Assembly: GCA_946811185.2 (NCBI GenBank)
Contig: OX328112.1
Location: forward strand, 15,605,215 to 15,669,214
Source: Hippopus hippopus
Lineage: Eukaryota > Mollusca > Bivalvia > Cardiida > Cardiidae
Length of the DNA: 64,000 nucleotides
Direction: 5' to 3'
Of this stretch, positions 37,875 through 49,952 are shown piece by piece; position 1 is the first letter of the stretch, and every line of letters begins with the position of its first letter. Under the pieces are notes generated by a model. It saw only the letters and a list, made by a program, of their open reading frames with translations, was not told the DNA's origin and made no database searches. The position numbers and the translations under genes were made by a program.

Positions 37875-38123
37875 TATACATAGTGTGCCAGAAGTTGTGC
37901 ACCATCCAGGTTTCCATAAATAAAAAAAACCACACCTTTTTATTTCAAAAACATCTTGATCATTATCATGACAAAAACATGTTTAACTCTTTCTTTTGTT
38001 GTAAGTTTATGAGATACAATTAAATCTGAAAAGGAGTGAAAAATTAAAATCAGTGTTGAAACTGAAACACAGAAACAAAAATGAAAATTGGGATGGTGCA
38101 CAACTTCCTGGATACCCTGTATA
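37875..38123. mobile_element. Mariner/Tc1-like non-autonomous element
   Basis: Both ends read TATACA...CCAG.AAGTTGTGCACCATCC when the right end is reversed. TA lies at both borders and about 249 bp between them, with no open frame. The TA target and terminal sequence fit the IS630-Tc1-mariner group, but without a transposase this is inference. Confidence 0.6.
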
Positions 38124-38290
38124 TTTATGCATTGTAAGCTTTATTAATAAATTAAATGAATGTGCTTGAATCTCTGCCTCTATAAAGTATTACTTGTAAG
38201 AATTAAGCATAATGTAAACCTATTTCTATATTGAGATTGCTTTAAGTATGAACATCATGGTACAGAAAGGGCATACTGGGCTTTTACAAT

Positions 38291-38518
38291 TTAACCCTCT
38301 ACCACACAATCCAGACTTATAACAAATCTGCAGAAAGAAGACATATGAAAACATTGTGGGAAAAGGAGAAAATGTTGGTTACTAGCATTTTTTTCTTTTC
38401 TCACAATGTTTTCTTTCATATCAAAAACAAATCGTATCTGTGTAGCATATCGAATTTATCTTCTACTAATGCGTTCAGTAATGACACGTCTAAAATTTGT
38501 CATTTGGTAAAGGGTTAA
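38291..38518 (+). mobile_element. MITE-1 copy
   Basis: TTAACCCTCTACCACACAAT to TTTGGTAAAGGGTTAA, with mild damage to the right arm. Confidence 0.85.
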
Positions 38519-41500
38519 TTAGGCTGGGAAAGAAAACCTGTAATAGATAGATGTTATAGGACAAATTTATTTACTACTTAGCCAATGTTGATTACTGGCA
38601 TTGTTCCCCTTTACAGTGTATATTGTGCACAACTTTAGTACTGGTTTATTTTTAACATTTTACGTCTCATCTATCACAGGATATACTGGTATGTTTAATT
38701 TTTTTAATTGTACGCTAGCAAACAAAGCTTGGAATTACCTGGTATCTGTTTGCTTGGTTTATTGATTATATGATCTTATATTTCATATGGAACCAACTGA
38801 CTTATACCGGTACTTTTTTTCCAATTTTATTAAAATAATTACAAGCATAGTAAAATGAAATTGTTGTATGAAATGCATACATCTGAGGTATGTCTCACAC
38901 AACATGATAACCTTACAAGTTTCATTGCTTTAACCGAACAATCCTGTGTATGAAAAAACGCCAAGAAGAAGCTTTTGAAAAAATCATTGGAAAAGAAGAA
39001 ATAGTGGTCTGCAGTATTTTCAGCAATGTTTTCTGCCCATTATTTTCTCCTCTTCCACAATGTTTTCAAAAGGCCAGTTCCTAAGGGTTAGTGAAACTTT
39101 CGAATGTTTGTTAAAGGGTGATGTCACACTCATTGTGATAGTTTCATTTTTATTTTTTGTTTTATGTGTCTGAACAGCCATGGGTTACAAAGCTAGTTCC
39201 CACCTAAGCAGAGTTCCATTTTTACATTATTTTTACTTATTCCATTATTCTGTAGGCATAATTAAGAATGAGGCATTTACCTACATTGAACAATTTTTAC
39301 TTTACACAATCATAATTATGAAACAGGTAAGTTTAACCCTTTCACCCACAACAAACTGTGGACTCTTCCAAATAGAAAGATACTGCAGATGACAAATTTT
39401 AAATTGATACGAATGAGATGTGATTCCATGGTAGGGTAGAAAACTTTGTTGGAAAAGGAGAAAATGCTGGTTACCAGCATTTTCTCCTTCTCCAACAATG
39501 TTTACAAAAGTTCCACAGGGTCGGTAAAACTCAGGATTGTGTTGTAAGGGGTTAACAACGCGTTTTCCTCCCTTTTTATTTGCAATCTTTTCTACGTCTT
39601 TCTGTCAGCTAACTTTTTACCAAAAGACAAAGTTTTAGACTCGTACATAATGTAAGCATTTGCATGCAACAAAGTTATCATTGCTCAGATAACCAAGATT
39701 TTCTTTGAAATGATAGAAAATGTTGGAATAAAAGATAATGCTGGATATACCAACATTTTATCCTTTTTCTACTATTTTTTCGAAAGACTTCTTCAGGGAT
39801 ATTAGACCAATAGATTGTTAGGAAAAGGGTTTGGCGTTGAAGCAAGATATTTTACCCTATAACTCTTTGCCAAACGACAAATTTATAGAAATGGTCTAAA
39901 GTGAAAGCATTTGCAAACGAAAAAATTCAGAATTATTCAAATGATGTGATTTGCCTTTGGAAGGGTAGAAAAAAATATGGGAAAAGGAGAAAATGCTGGT
40001 AACCAGCATTTTCTCCGTTTCATACAATGTTCTCAAAGTTTTCTGTCTAAGGGTCGATAAAAGTCAGGATTGTTTGGTGAAGGGTCAAGGAACAATGCGC
40101 ACCTTGAAGAGATACTTTTGCGCCTACCTTGAGGAAAAAATGTACATGTATTTGGAAACATTTTTGGGACAATAAAAAAATACAGAGTAACAGGCATGTT
40201 TTACTTTTTTCACAATGTTTTCTACCTTTTGAGTCACATTTCAGAGGTTATCTGCAAATGTTTTGAATTTTAACAAGTTGAAAATTTTGTTGTTTGGTAG
40301 AAAGTAAATACAGTAGAGCATTAACTTTCATACATATAGTTTTTATAGAAGAAGCAAGTAGAGCTTGTTTCATTGTAAGGATTTATCAGTTTTTATCTGC
40401 ATAAGTTTGATTTTTATGTGCTCTGGAAGCATAGAATTATGGTTTGTAAAACTTTATTCAGATGAGAATAAGTTATATTTGTCACTTTTTCCCATTGTAT
40501 ACTTAACTGTTTGTAACCCTTGAAGCGCCTTTCACTAAAATAGTTGCCTTTGCGGCCAGTATAGATCAAGATCACACTGCTCAAAACATGCAGTCTGATC
40601 TTTGATCTACGCTGTCCACTTTGTTTAGACACTACAGACAAATGCAAGCCATGAAATAGCAATTATCTAGGCCTTATTCTAAATGAAAACGTCTACCGGT
40701 ATACGGGTTCATTCGGGGCTCTAGGGGTTAATTGTTGATGATTTTAACCCCTACAGGTCAAATTAATTGACACTTTTGATCCATTTAATTAGACTTAAAT
40801 AATTCCTGGTCAGGTTGCTTTTGCCCAGATTGTTCCAGCAAAGCAAACAGTGTAGATGAAAATTCGACAGCATGTTTTTCTGCTGTGTAATCTTGATCTA
40901 CACTGACCACAAAGGCAACTATAGTTGTGAAAGGCTTTTGTAAGGGTTAAAAGCTGTCCATAGCTAATTGTTTTTGGTTTGTTTGCATATTAATTTACAT
41001 TTGGATCTATTTCATATGAAATCCTTACAATTGAACTCCATTTTATACTACTGTACAAGGCTATCACTTATAACTTTTTATGTTTTACATGTTTTATCCT
41101 TCATAATGACGGAAAGGGAAAGAGCTAGGCTCTTGTGTCTCATTTTACATTTTTAGCTCCACTGTTTCGAAAGAAAATGTCATTTCCGGTTGTCATCAGC
41201 ATCATCTAAGTGAGAAAAGTGACATTTTATTGTATCTGATATATCTGAACATAATTCTTTACTTCACACTTAAGCCATTTGTTCATTATGAAAAGGTCAG
41301 GTAACCGTGAATTTTTTTGACAGAGCTATGCCCCTTTTTTAACTTAAAATTTTCAATGAAACAAGTTCAGCTTAGCATTGGCACCTGGATGCAGATATCT
41401 TGTTCATTTTTGTTTTTAGTATTCATTACATTTACAATTATTATTATGTCCGCAGTGGACAATCCACAGTATATACCTGAGAATATAAACTTTGTCTCCA

Positions 41501-41774
41501 ATTTTCAATTTAATTTATTGTAGTGTCCCTGGAGACAATGTTTCAGAACTTCATGGACTTATACAATTTTTCATAGCAATATTTTGGATTTACATGTAAT
41601 ATATTTGTTTTCAGAAAGATACAGCTGTTGGGAAAGGAAACAAGCAATAAAACATCATGTAATCTTACATAATGGTGTTGCTGCACTGAGTCACATGATT
41701 TTTTTTGTAATCTTTTATCAGAAAATCTACTGTTTTAATGACAATGAAGAAGACGACTTCTATTAACATTAGGA
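38519..41774. other. Intergenic: MITE-1 copies and small hairpins
   Basis: MITE-1 remnants at about 38930-39117, 39333-39555, 39610-39830, 39862-40088 and 40140-40310. Hairpins at 40540-40622 and 40850-40920, and a piece of repeat X at 41290-41402. No gene is recognised. The splice-like segment at 39256-39326 is too weak to call. Confidence 0.55.
39333..39555 (-). mobile_element. MITE-1 copy
   Basis: TTAACCCTTTCACCCACAAC to GTTGTAAGGGGTTAA. Both arms carry GTTGGA/TCCAAC instead of GTGGGA/TCCCAC. Confidence 0.85.
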
Positions 41775-42065
41775 AAAAGGAGAAAATGCTGGTAAACAGT
41801 ATACAAACATTGTTGAGAAAAAAGAGAAAATGCTGGTAAACAGTATACAAACATTGTTGAGAAAAAGGAGAAAATGCTGGTAAACAGCATACAAACATTG
41901 TTCAGAAAATGCTGGTAAACAGCATACAAACATTGTTCAGAAAATGCTGGTAAACAGCATACAAAGATTGTTCAGAAAGTGCTGGTTAACAGCATACAAA
42001 CATTGTTCAGAAAATGCTGGTAAACAGCATACAAAATTGTTCAGAAAATGCTGGTAAACAGCATT
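41775..42065. repeat. Tandem array grown from one arm of a MITE-1
   Basis: Eight copies of TGCTGGTAAACAGCATACA, starting near 41787, 41832, 41876, 41909, 41944, 41979, 42014 and 42048. The spacing is 44-45 bp for the first three and 33-35 bp after that. The last copy runs on into a normal MITE-1 right half (CATTTTCTCCTTTTCC), ending at about 42183. Confidence 0.88.
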
Positions 42066-42235
42066 TTCTCCTTTTCCTAACAACGTTTTTTACCTGTTTA
42101 GAGAGAAAATCCCATCATTTTATTTGTACTTAAATGTTATTGATGTTGGCAAATCTAAAATTTTATCCTCTGGTCAAGGATTAAGCAGAGACCTCTGCTT
42201 AGCATGCTGAAGAGATTTGACCTTACACATATTTT

Positions 42236-42484
42236 AGCCCTGCTACTGCAAAAGGAGGCTTAATGCATCTCAGTAATCCATGGTATTATGCAATCCATCA
42301 CATACTGATGGATCCATAACAGCCACTTTTTTTAACAACTGACTTAAAAATGAGATAAACTGGTCCTTGGACATATAGAAAAATGACCAATAGCGAAAAG
42401 TTTTAGCCCAGGTCAGACTGCGCAGGCTGACCTGTGTTGAAACTTTTAACATATCCATTAAGCCCCCCTCCACAGAGCATAGTC
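42236..42484. mobile_element. Family-2 foldback
   Basis: CTGCAAAAGGAGGCTTAATGC to CCCCCCTCCACAGAGCATAG, core CAGACTGCGCAGGCTGACC. Confidence 0.72.
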
Positions 42485-42827
42485 CATTTGGCTTTTTAGA
42501 GGTATGATACCATACCTAGAAAATTGGTCTCGGGACAGCTAGTCTCTAGAATGAACCCTTTACCAAACAATTCTTTGTTGTAACAACCCTGAAGAGGAAG
42601 GCATTTGAAAACATTGTTGAAAAAGGAGAAAATGCTGGTCACCATCATTTTCTCCTTTTCCCTCAAAGTTTCACTCTTTCGAAAGAAAATCCCCTTGAGT
42701 CCCATTTCAGTTGTCATGTTCAACTGCTTTCAACATAGGTAGGTCTGAAATTATCTTGTTGGGTAAAGAGTTAATAGTGAATCTATTGATGATCTCTGAC
42801 TAAGTGAATGAATCCCTCTTTTTGATG

Positions 42828-43061
42828 TTAACTCTTTACCAGATGACAAAATTTTAGACCTGTAGAAATTGAGAGCTTTTGCGAATGACAAAATTTTGAT
42901 GCTTAGATGATGAACTTTGTCTTCAAAAGGGTACAAAACATTGTGGGAAAAGGAGGAAATACTGGTTACCAGCATGTCTTCTTTTTCTGCACAGTGTTTG
43001 CTAAGGGCTTTTTCCCTGAGGGTCCCTGGGGGTCCTTGGATTGTTTTGTCAGAGGGGTTAA
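42828..43061 (-). mobile_element. MITE-1 copy
   Basis: TTAACTCTTTACCAGATGAC to GTCAGAGGGGTTAA. The preceding copy (42555-42775, +) has the opposite orientation. Confidence 0.8.
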
Positions 43062-43308
43062 TTTAACATTTATTAAGTGAGAAATCCAGTAGCGGGTACC
43101 AAAATAGAGGTGATCTTTATACTATGATAATGTTAGTATTTATTGTGTACCGGTAGAACATTCTGTTCGTATGGATAAATGAACATGTTATCAAAACTTG
43201 TTGAGTTGATATAATGAAATAAAGATGATTAGAAGTCTTTGTTTTGAATTGAACTGTTCAGCTTCTTTCCGCTTCCTTTAATATATTCATCTTATACATG
43301 TACTGTAG

Positions 43309-43418
43309 CCCCCTCCTCCCCCGCCGGGCCATCATTGGTAGCCCAGCCTTTTTTTGGCCAATACTTCTAATCGCCACTCTGATAGTTATCTCCCTTTCAG
43401 CACTCTTCTGCATATTTG
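43309..43418 (+). CDS. Possible exon encoding a membrane span, gene unknown
   Basis: Between an acceptor (ACATGTACTGTAG) and a donor (TTTG|GTAAGA) lie 110 bases, clearly richer in G+C than the flanks. Read from 43310 they give PLLPRRAIIGSPAFFWPILL followed by IATLIVISLSALFCIF: a basic, proline-rich stretch, then one hydrophobic span of about 22 residues. It would start with one base completing a codon and end with one base of the next. No partner exon could be found in the window with certainty. It may belong to a + strand gene, possibly single-pass, or be chance. Confidence 0.35.
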
Positions 43419-43604
43419 GTAAGACGATCTCGCAAGGCACTGCGCTAGTATTAGTCGGTTATGGTGCCTGTGGACAAAAATATTAACCAACCTTTAACGA
43501 GGTGAACGAATGAAAAATAAAATCCGGAATATACTTATTAGACACTGCATCGCGATTGAAGGTACCCCCGCTAGTAATGATGGTTGCATTTGGTCGATTT
43601 TGTA

Positions 43605-44271
43605 AGGTGGTATATTTCTGCCACGAGATACGAGATAGCAATCATGATAATTTTAGAAAACTATCGCGATAAATTAAAGTTTCCTGGAAATTTTATCGAG
43701 ATAGTGAAAGTTTCCTGAATAAAAAAAATCACGATGAATTTAATATTTAACGCATAGTTTCTCAATCGTGCACGAAGCTGACATTCGAGATAAAATTATC
43801 GTGATAGTTCTATCCGCTGCTCGATATCCATAAATAGAAAATTCACCATTTGGATGAACTCGGTAGTTTTTGACTTCACAAGATCGCAGTAAGTAAAAAT
43901 TCGAATTATTAACAATTGTAGGCTAATAAGTTAATTCTGACAAGACTGGAAATAAACAGAAGTCTGTAAAATCACAAAGACGACTCGGAATGCCTTCTAC
44001 AAATAACTTTAAAACCATTCAGGTAAAAGGAGAATCCATAAGGTTGCAGACGAAGATGTTCCGAAACAGTATCTAATTATAGATACAGTGAATGTCAGTT
44101 GTGGGCACGAAAGCAACAGAAATCATGATAACAGTAAGAATTATCGCGATATTTTTATCGTGAAAAATTTTATCAAGATAACATTTCCAGGAAACTTTAT
44201 TTTATCACGATAGTTCTCTTAAATTATCGCAAAAGCTATCTCGTATCTCGCGGCAGAAGTATGCCACCATA
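43605..44271. mobile_element. hAT-like non-autonomous foldback element
   Basis: Terminal inverted repeats, GGTGGTATATTTCTGCC on the left and GGCAGAAGTATGCCACC on the right, extend inward through GAGATACGAGATAGC. The element is flanked on both sides by ATTTTGTA (43597-43604 and 44272-44279), an 8-bp direct repeat as expected for hAT transposons. Subterminal TATCGCGATA-like motifs are frequent. No transposase is visible in its 667 bp. Confidence 0.75.
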
Positions 44272-44372
44272 ATTTTGTATTTGTTGCCAACGATTTATGT
44301 TAAGGCGCCATCTTGATTATGGGTCTAAACGCGCCTTTAACTCGGAGATTCAAATAATGGAAATAAGACATA

Positions 44373-44577
44373 TTATGGTATAATTGGCCTTCAACAAAAC
44401 GACACTTTATGACTACACTAGATTTTGTGCTACAGTAGACTTGCGCAAAACAGAAAATTGCATAAAAACGGAAAATGTCGTTTCGGATCAGCCTGCGCGG
44501 ACTGCGCAGGCTGATCCGAAATGGCACTTTACGCAGATGCCCGAATGCCCCTTTTCGCGTGTTGCATGCCAATTATT
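44373..44577. mobile_element. Family-4 foldback
   Basis: The core is a perfect GATCAGCCTGCGCGGACTGC / GCAGTCCGCGCAGG-type dyad flanked by ACGGAAAATGTCGTTTCG. The right end is TTTTCGCGTGTTGCATGCC. Confidence 0.75.
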
Positions 44578-45347
44578 GGTTGTTCATTTCTTTTTATAGA
44601 ATTTCACTCTATAACCCCTTACCAAATAATCCAAAGGTTTAACAGCCATGGAAAAGCAGTCTACTGAAAACACTGTGGGAAAAGGATCTGCCAATGCTTT
44701 TGATCTCATTAAAATGGACATAATTATTTATCGATTGAAAACATTATTTTACCCCCAAAACTGTATCTTTTCACTGTGTAAAGCTGTCCAATTTCTGGAC
44801 GTCAGATAAAAAACAAACTGTTTGATATCAATTAGTGTTTTACAAGAAATTTTTAATCACGGGAAAAAGTTGTAGATTTTATGTCCCTTCTACGTACAAA
44901 GCTATCAAATGGGTTTTTATGCTGTCAAATGGAAATCATTCATGTCATGAATGCAGTATTTATACAACATTTATCTCCCTTTGGTCTGTAGACAGTCGAG
45001 TCCAGGAAAAGAGTTTCTCAACTGCGAAATCTTATCAAAAAATGCTGGTCAGAATTATTGTATGGTGTTTAAAGCCGTTTTCAACATTATTTCAGTTATA
45101 TCGCGGCGGCCAGTGCACCTATCCATGCTTTCCTGGAGTCTCTTTTGTGGTCAGAATTAACTAACATTTGTTACTACCAATGATTCTCGGATAGACTTCT
45201 TGGCTTAATTGACAACATCTTGATAACGTAAAAATGAGTATGCGGGGTCACTTAATACTTCCAAAAGATACTACATCCGGAACTTCTGACGGGTAAATGT
45301 TATCCTTCTTGCAAGCCATGCAGAAATTCACCAATATGAGTTCTTGT

Positions 45348-45567
45348 TTAACCCTTTACTGCACAATGCAGACTTTTAACGAAGGCTTTTGAAAACATTG
45401 TGGGAAAAGGAGAAAATGCTGGTAACCAGTATTTTCTCCTTTTTCCCCACATTGTTTTCTACCCTATCAAAGAAAAATTGCACCATTCGAGCCACCTTGA
45501 AATTGTCGACTGCAAATGCCTTTAATTTAAAGAATACTAAAATTTTGTAGTCTGGTAAAGGCTTGAA
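45348..45567 (+). mobile_element. MITE-1 copy
   Basis: TTAACCCTTTACTGCACAAT on the left. Part of the left arm is deleted (TTTTAACGAAGGCTTTTG joins directly). The palindrome is present and the right end is worn. Confidence 0.8.
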
Positions 45568-48177
45568 ACCTTACCTCCCTGATTCAAATTAGATCTGACG
45601 AGAAACTTGTCATTGCCGGTAACTCTCACCTTCACAAAGCGAATGCTTTCGATGGAACAGTGATTGCGTTATTGATTATGTCATAATGAAATTTAGTCAT
45701 AATATTTGTCTTCCTACTTACCCTCGACACATTTTGATATGTGTCATGTTGGGACAAATAGTAGGTCACCGGGTCACCGGGTTAACCAAACGACAAAATT
45801 TAAGACTGGTCCAAATCGAAAGCATTTGCAGACGACAAATTAACTATTTCTCAAATGGCGACATCTATCTACGATACTATGGAAAACATTGTGGGAAAAG
45901 GAGAAAATGCGAGTTACCAGCATTTTCTCCTTTTCCCGCAATGTTTTCTATGGGCGTCTTCCTCAGGTTCCTTAGAGCAAGGGATTGTGTGGTAAGGGGG
46001 TAAAATCAGAGATCTCCGGCTAATATGAACCAATTCTGAATTTGTCGTCTGCAGATGTTTCTCAATTTGGAAGAGTTAAAGGACGTGTCGTTTGGAAGAG
46101 GGTTAGAGAAAATGTTAACGAGTCCATTACCAACAACCTTCAGACAATTTAAAGCTGTGTAGAGCGCAAAAAGTTCATTGGTGAAACTTTAATGATTATT
46201 TTATTTTATTCTCTCCCACTCGGTTCTGAAAGTAAGACCTAGACTGAATCTATTAGAATTTCAACTTCAATGTTTTTCTTTCGCATTCCATTTTGGTTTA
46301 TAATCGTAATTTACCCTTTATCACAGAATCCTGACTTGTACCGACCTTGAGGGAGAAGCCTTTTGAAAACATTCTGGGAAAAGGTAATATGCCTGTAACT
46401 GGCATTTTCTCTTTTTCCCACAATGTTTTCTACTCTTGAAAATGACGGTTGGATGGTTTAACTCTTTATCAAACGAAAAAAATTTAGACAGCCAAAATGA
46501 AAGCATGTGCAGACGACATTATGAATTTGACAAAATTTGTTTCGGGACAAGTTGTAAACATTGTGGGAAAAGACGAAAAAACTGGTTACCAGCATTTTCT
46601 CCTTTTTTCGCACAATGATTTCAAACGGCTTCTTCCCCAGACATTAGAACTCAGGATTGTGTTAGGTAACATTTAATTTGTCGTCTGCAAATGCTTTGAA
46701 TTTGGATAAATCTAACATTTTGTCGTCTGGTAAAGGGTTAAGTACATAGAATAATACTCGATCTTGGATACAGACGTGCATTGTCTGCGCATGTCATGTT
46801 CTTCGAAGATTCGACCTGTCTGCTATGACGCATCACCCATCCCCGTATACCTGTGAAAAGTAGGGCTTATACCGAAGCTATTAGCCTATTACCCAAGCAT
46901 GTAGGGGCTGTTTTAATAAATGGCCGGTGCACAGGTTACATGCCTAGCTGAACATAGCTGAATGAATCGCACCAGGTAGCGTTTTATTGAGTAAACGTTT
47001 ATTTTATTTTGAAATTCAAAGTAACGGTTGTCGTTTTGAAAAATTAGTTCACTTCTGTACCCAGAATGCCCAATTTAGATAGATGTGTATTTATAGAATG
47101 CCATCTAGCGGAAGATAATGTACAGAAGTGTCGAAGTACAGCTTGGGCCTCGCTCAGTAACCCTCATCCAGCAGAATAAGTGAAATGTAACTTTCAAGAA
47201 GAAAAAGAAAATCCAAATTTTGTTAAAAGGTATTTTTGAAGGAAAAATATTACCATATCGGACAGTGTAGGTTCAAGATTAGACTGCACGTTTTGTGCAG
47301 TCTGACCTTGATCTACACTGTCCGCAAAAGGTCCTTGAGTCGCGCTTAGCAGCCTAGGGGTTAAAGATTTCGGGTTTAAATCCCGTGATGAGTTGGGTAC
47401 ACTTTCGGAACTACTCGTATAGCAGCGTGAGCATTGGCAGGCGCATAGCTAGACGTAGGCCCGGATTTCAACATAATCAGCTTTCTCAATCGGGGAAAGA
47501 GACCAAATTTAATCATTTCAATTCCAAAATTTCTTTTGCCAGAAAATGGAAACTAAATATCTGACAATGTAGATCAAAGATCAGACAGCACGTTCTGTTT
47601 AGTCTGATCATGATCTACATTGGCTGCAAGATACAGTTTGATCTTGATTTACATTGTCTAAAAAATTGACCAAGTTGTGCTTGGCTCTTGAAGGTGCTTA
47701 CATCCGTTTTGCTATAAAGATAAAGAAGAGAGAGAAGAATACTTAGAATAGATTGGGCTTCATCTTTACTACATTCCTGGATACGAACCTGACTTGGTAA
47801 GGTTTCCACGACGAAACTGTATGTGAGATTCTATATATACGTTAATTTTTTTTTTTAATATGTTATATGTAAAAATATCAGATAATTACATAATAGTATG
47901 AGCCACGCTTTGCCAAATGGGGGCTTAATGCATCTCCGTGATTCATTATATACCAAGCAAGTCATCACGTAATTATGGTTCCATAAACTCCATTTTGTCT
48001 TACAACCGACTAAATCATGAGGTAGAAGGTCCTTGGACATGCAGAAAATTGACCAACAGCAATAGTTTCGGCCCAGATCAGCCTGCGCAGGCTGACCTGG
48101 GTCGATAGTTTTTGCAAATGTATTAAAACCTCTTTTCATAGAGCATGGGTCATTTAAAACATCTCATCAAAAGATAT

Positions 48178-48405
48178 TTAAGGATAAGGCAGGCACCCTA
48201 ATGGGAGACGTGTAACATCGCCTTTCATCGCCGAAAAAAAAAACATACGCCGATACGGCTAAGACTCTGGTAATCTGTAATCAATCGGCCGATAGACGCT
48301 TGTTCCCCGTCTCGATTACGGATTACCCGAGTCTTTGCCGAATCCGTACGATATTGGCGATGAAAGGCGATGTTACACGAATCCCATTAGGGTGCCCTAT
48401 CCTTA
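48178..48405. mobile_element. Foldback ending TTAAGGATA (family 5)
   Basis: Ends TTAAGGATAAGGCAGG and TGCCCTATCCTTAA. Arms with ACATCGCCTTTCATCGCC and CGATTACGGATTACCCGAG pair around GACGCTTGTTCCCC. A second copy lies at about 57183-57396. No coding capacity. Confidence 0.8.
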
Positions 48406-48474
48406 ACATGGAGGTTCTTATATTCACTGTTTGCTTCGGAAAGCTAGTCAACGTATGTAACTAAATGCATGTCG

Positions 48475-48980
48475 ACTCTTTACCAGACGATAAAATTTTA
48501 GGCTTGTCCAAATTCAAAGCATCGACAGACGATAAATTAGATGCGGCTGAAATGTTGGGAGATGTCTATGAAAGAGTAAAATCATTGTGGGAAAAGGAGA
48601 AAATGCTGGTAACCAGTACTTTTAGCTCGCCAACTTCGAAGAAAAAATCGAGTTATTGTCATGGCCCTGTCGTCATCTTCGTGGTCATGCAAAAACTTTG
48701 ACATTTTATAATATCTATGTTATTACTGAAGATATTTACTCCAAACTTGAACAAGTTGTTAACTATCAAAAGGGGAACCCATACAACAAGGGCATGTAAC
48801 CATCAAAGTATTTTTGACACAGTTATGCTCCTTTTTCGACTTAGAATTTTCACTGAAAATCAAGCAACTGCAGCCGGGTATTGGCACCCGCATGCGACGC
48901 TCTTGTCTCCTTTTCTCTAAATGTTTTCAAAGGCCTCCTTCTTCAGGCCGTTAAAACAGGGGCCTGTTTGGTAAAGTGTT
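48475..48980 (-). mobile_element. MITE-1 split by repeat X
   Basis: The left half ends at GCTGGTAACCAGTACTTTTAG, the right half resumes CTCCTTTTCTCTAAATGTTT, and repeat X (48628-48906) sits between, right at the hairpin tip region. Confidence 0.75.
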
Positions 48981-49119
48981 AAAGCAAAACATGGCAGCCT
49001 AGATTAAAGCCAACTATTAAATTTTTCAAAGCCAGCTCTTTCTTTTCAGAAATTATCGGAAAGTGGTGATTTCGGATCAGACTGCTCATTCAGTGAAATA
49101 TGGTCGTTGTCAACCTGAC

Positions 49120-49425
49120 CCAAAAATTGCCAAGACCGAGTAGCCCATAGCACTTGAGAATAGGGGGTCCCTGGTTCAAATCTTCAGCACGGAAAATTTC
49201 ATTCCGAGGACTGATTGTAGTCATTGAGACAGGATTAATTTCTCTCTCACCGTTGATCATTGTTTCGACGATGGTTATATGGGAAAGTAGCCAGTGGTTT
49301 GGGAAGAGTAATGTGCGAAGTACTGGTAAAAGAAACTACAGGAAAAGCATGGATAAGTGAACTAACTGGCTGCCGCGATATACTGTACAGAAATAAAGTT
49401 GAAAAGGGCGTTAAACACCATACAC
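49120..49425 (+). mobile_element. tRNA-derived SINE (family A)
   Basis: Head with GAGTAGCCCATAGCACTTG and B-box CCTGGTTCAAATCTTC, body GGGAAAGTAGCCAGTGG, tail GGCGTTAAACACCATACA. Confidence 0.78.
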
Positions 49426-49724
49426 CAATCCATAAACAACCCCAGAGTCACATAGTGCAGTAGTCAGTATCCTCTGATTTAAAGCTTTATCAGACGACAA
49501 AATTCCAGAATTATCTATACTGAAAGCAATAGCAGACGAACATTAAATACAAACCGAATGATGGGATTTGTCTTTTAGACGTCGGAAAAGGGGACAAATG
49601 AGTTTCAAAGTTTTTCTCTTTCTCATAGAATGTTTTTAAAAGCCATCGTCAACGTCGGGTCATTTGCTATTGAAGAAAGTGCCATGTAAATTTACATAAC
49701 GAAGTTCTCAACATGCTGTGGATA

Positions 49725-49952
49725 TTAAACCCTTGACCAAACAATCTTGTGTTTTAACAACCCTAAAGATAAGCTAAAAGGCCTCTGAAAACATTGTGGG
49801 AAAAGGAGAAAATGCTGGTAACCAGCATTTTCTCCTTTTCCCACAATTTTTACTACCTTTCAAAGACGAATATCATCATCTGAAGTGAATTTGATATATC
49901 GTCTGCAAATGCTTTCAATTTAGACAAGCGTACAATTTTGTCGTCTGGAAAT
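49725..49952 (+). mobile_element. MITE-1 copy
   Basis: TTAAACCCTTGACCAAACAA at the left, an intact palindrome (ACATTGTGGGAAAAGGAG and complement) and a worn right end (GTCGTCTGGAAATAATTTC). Confidence 0.85.

Noticed and set aside
39256..39326. Exon-like segment KNEAFTYIEQFLLYTIIIMKQ with GTAAGT donor
   Set aside because: Good donor but ordinary AT-rich composition, no partner exon and no recognisable similarity.
47340..47420. Possible tRNA-like B-box (GGGTTTAAATCCC)
   Set aside because: No A-box at the right distance and no stem; a similar fragment at 31060-31130 suggests a dispersed repeat.
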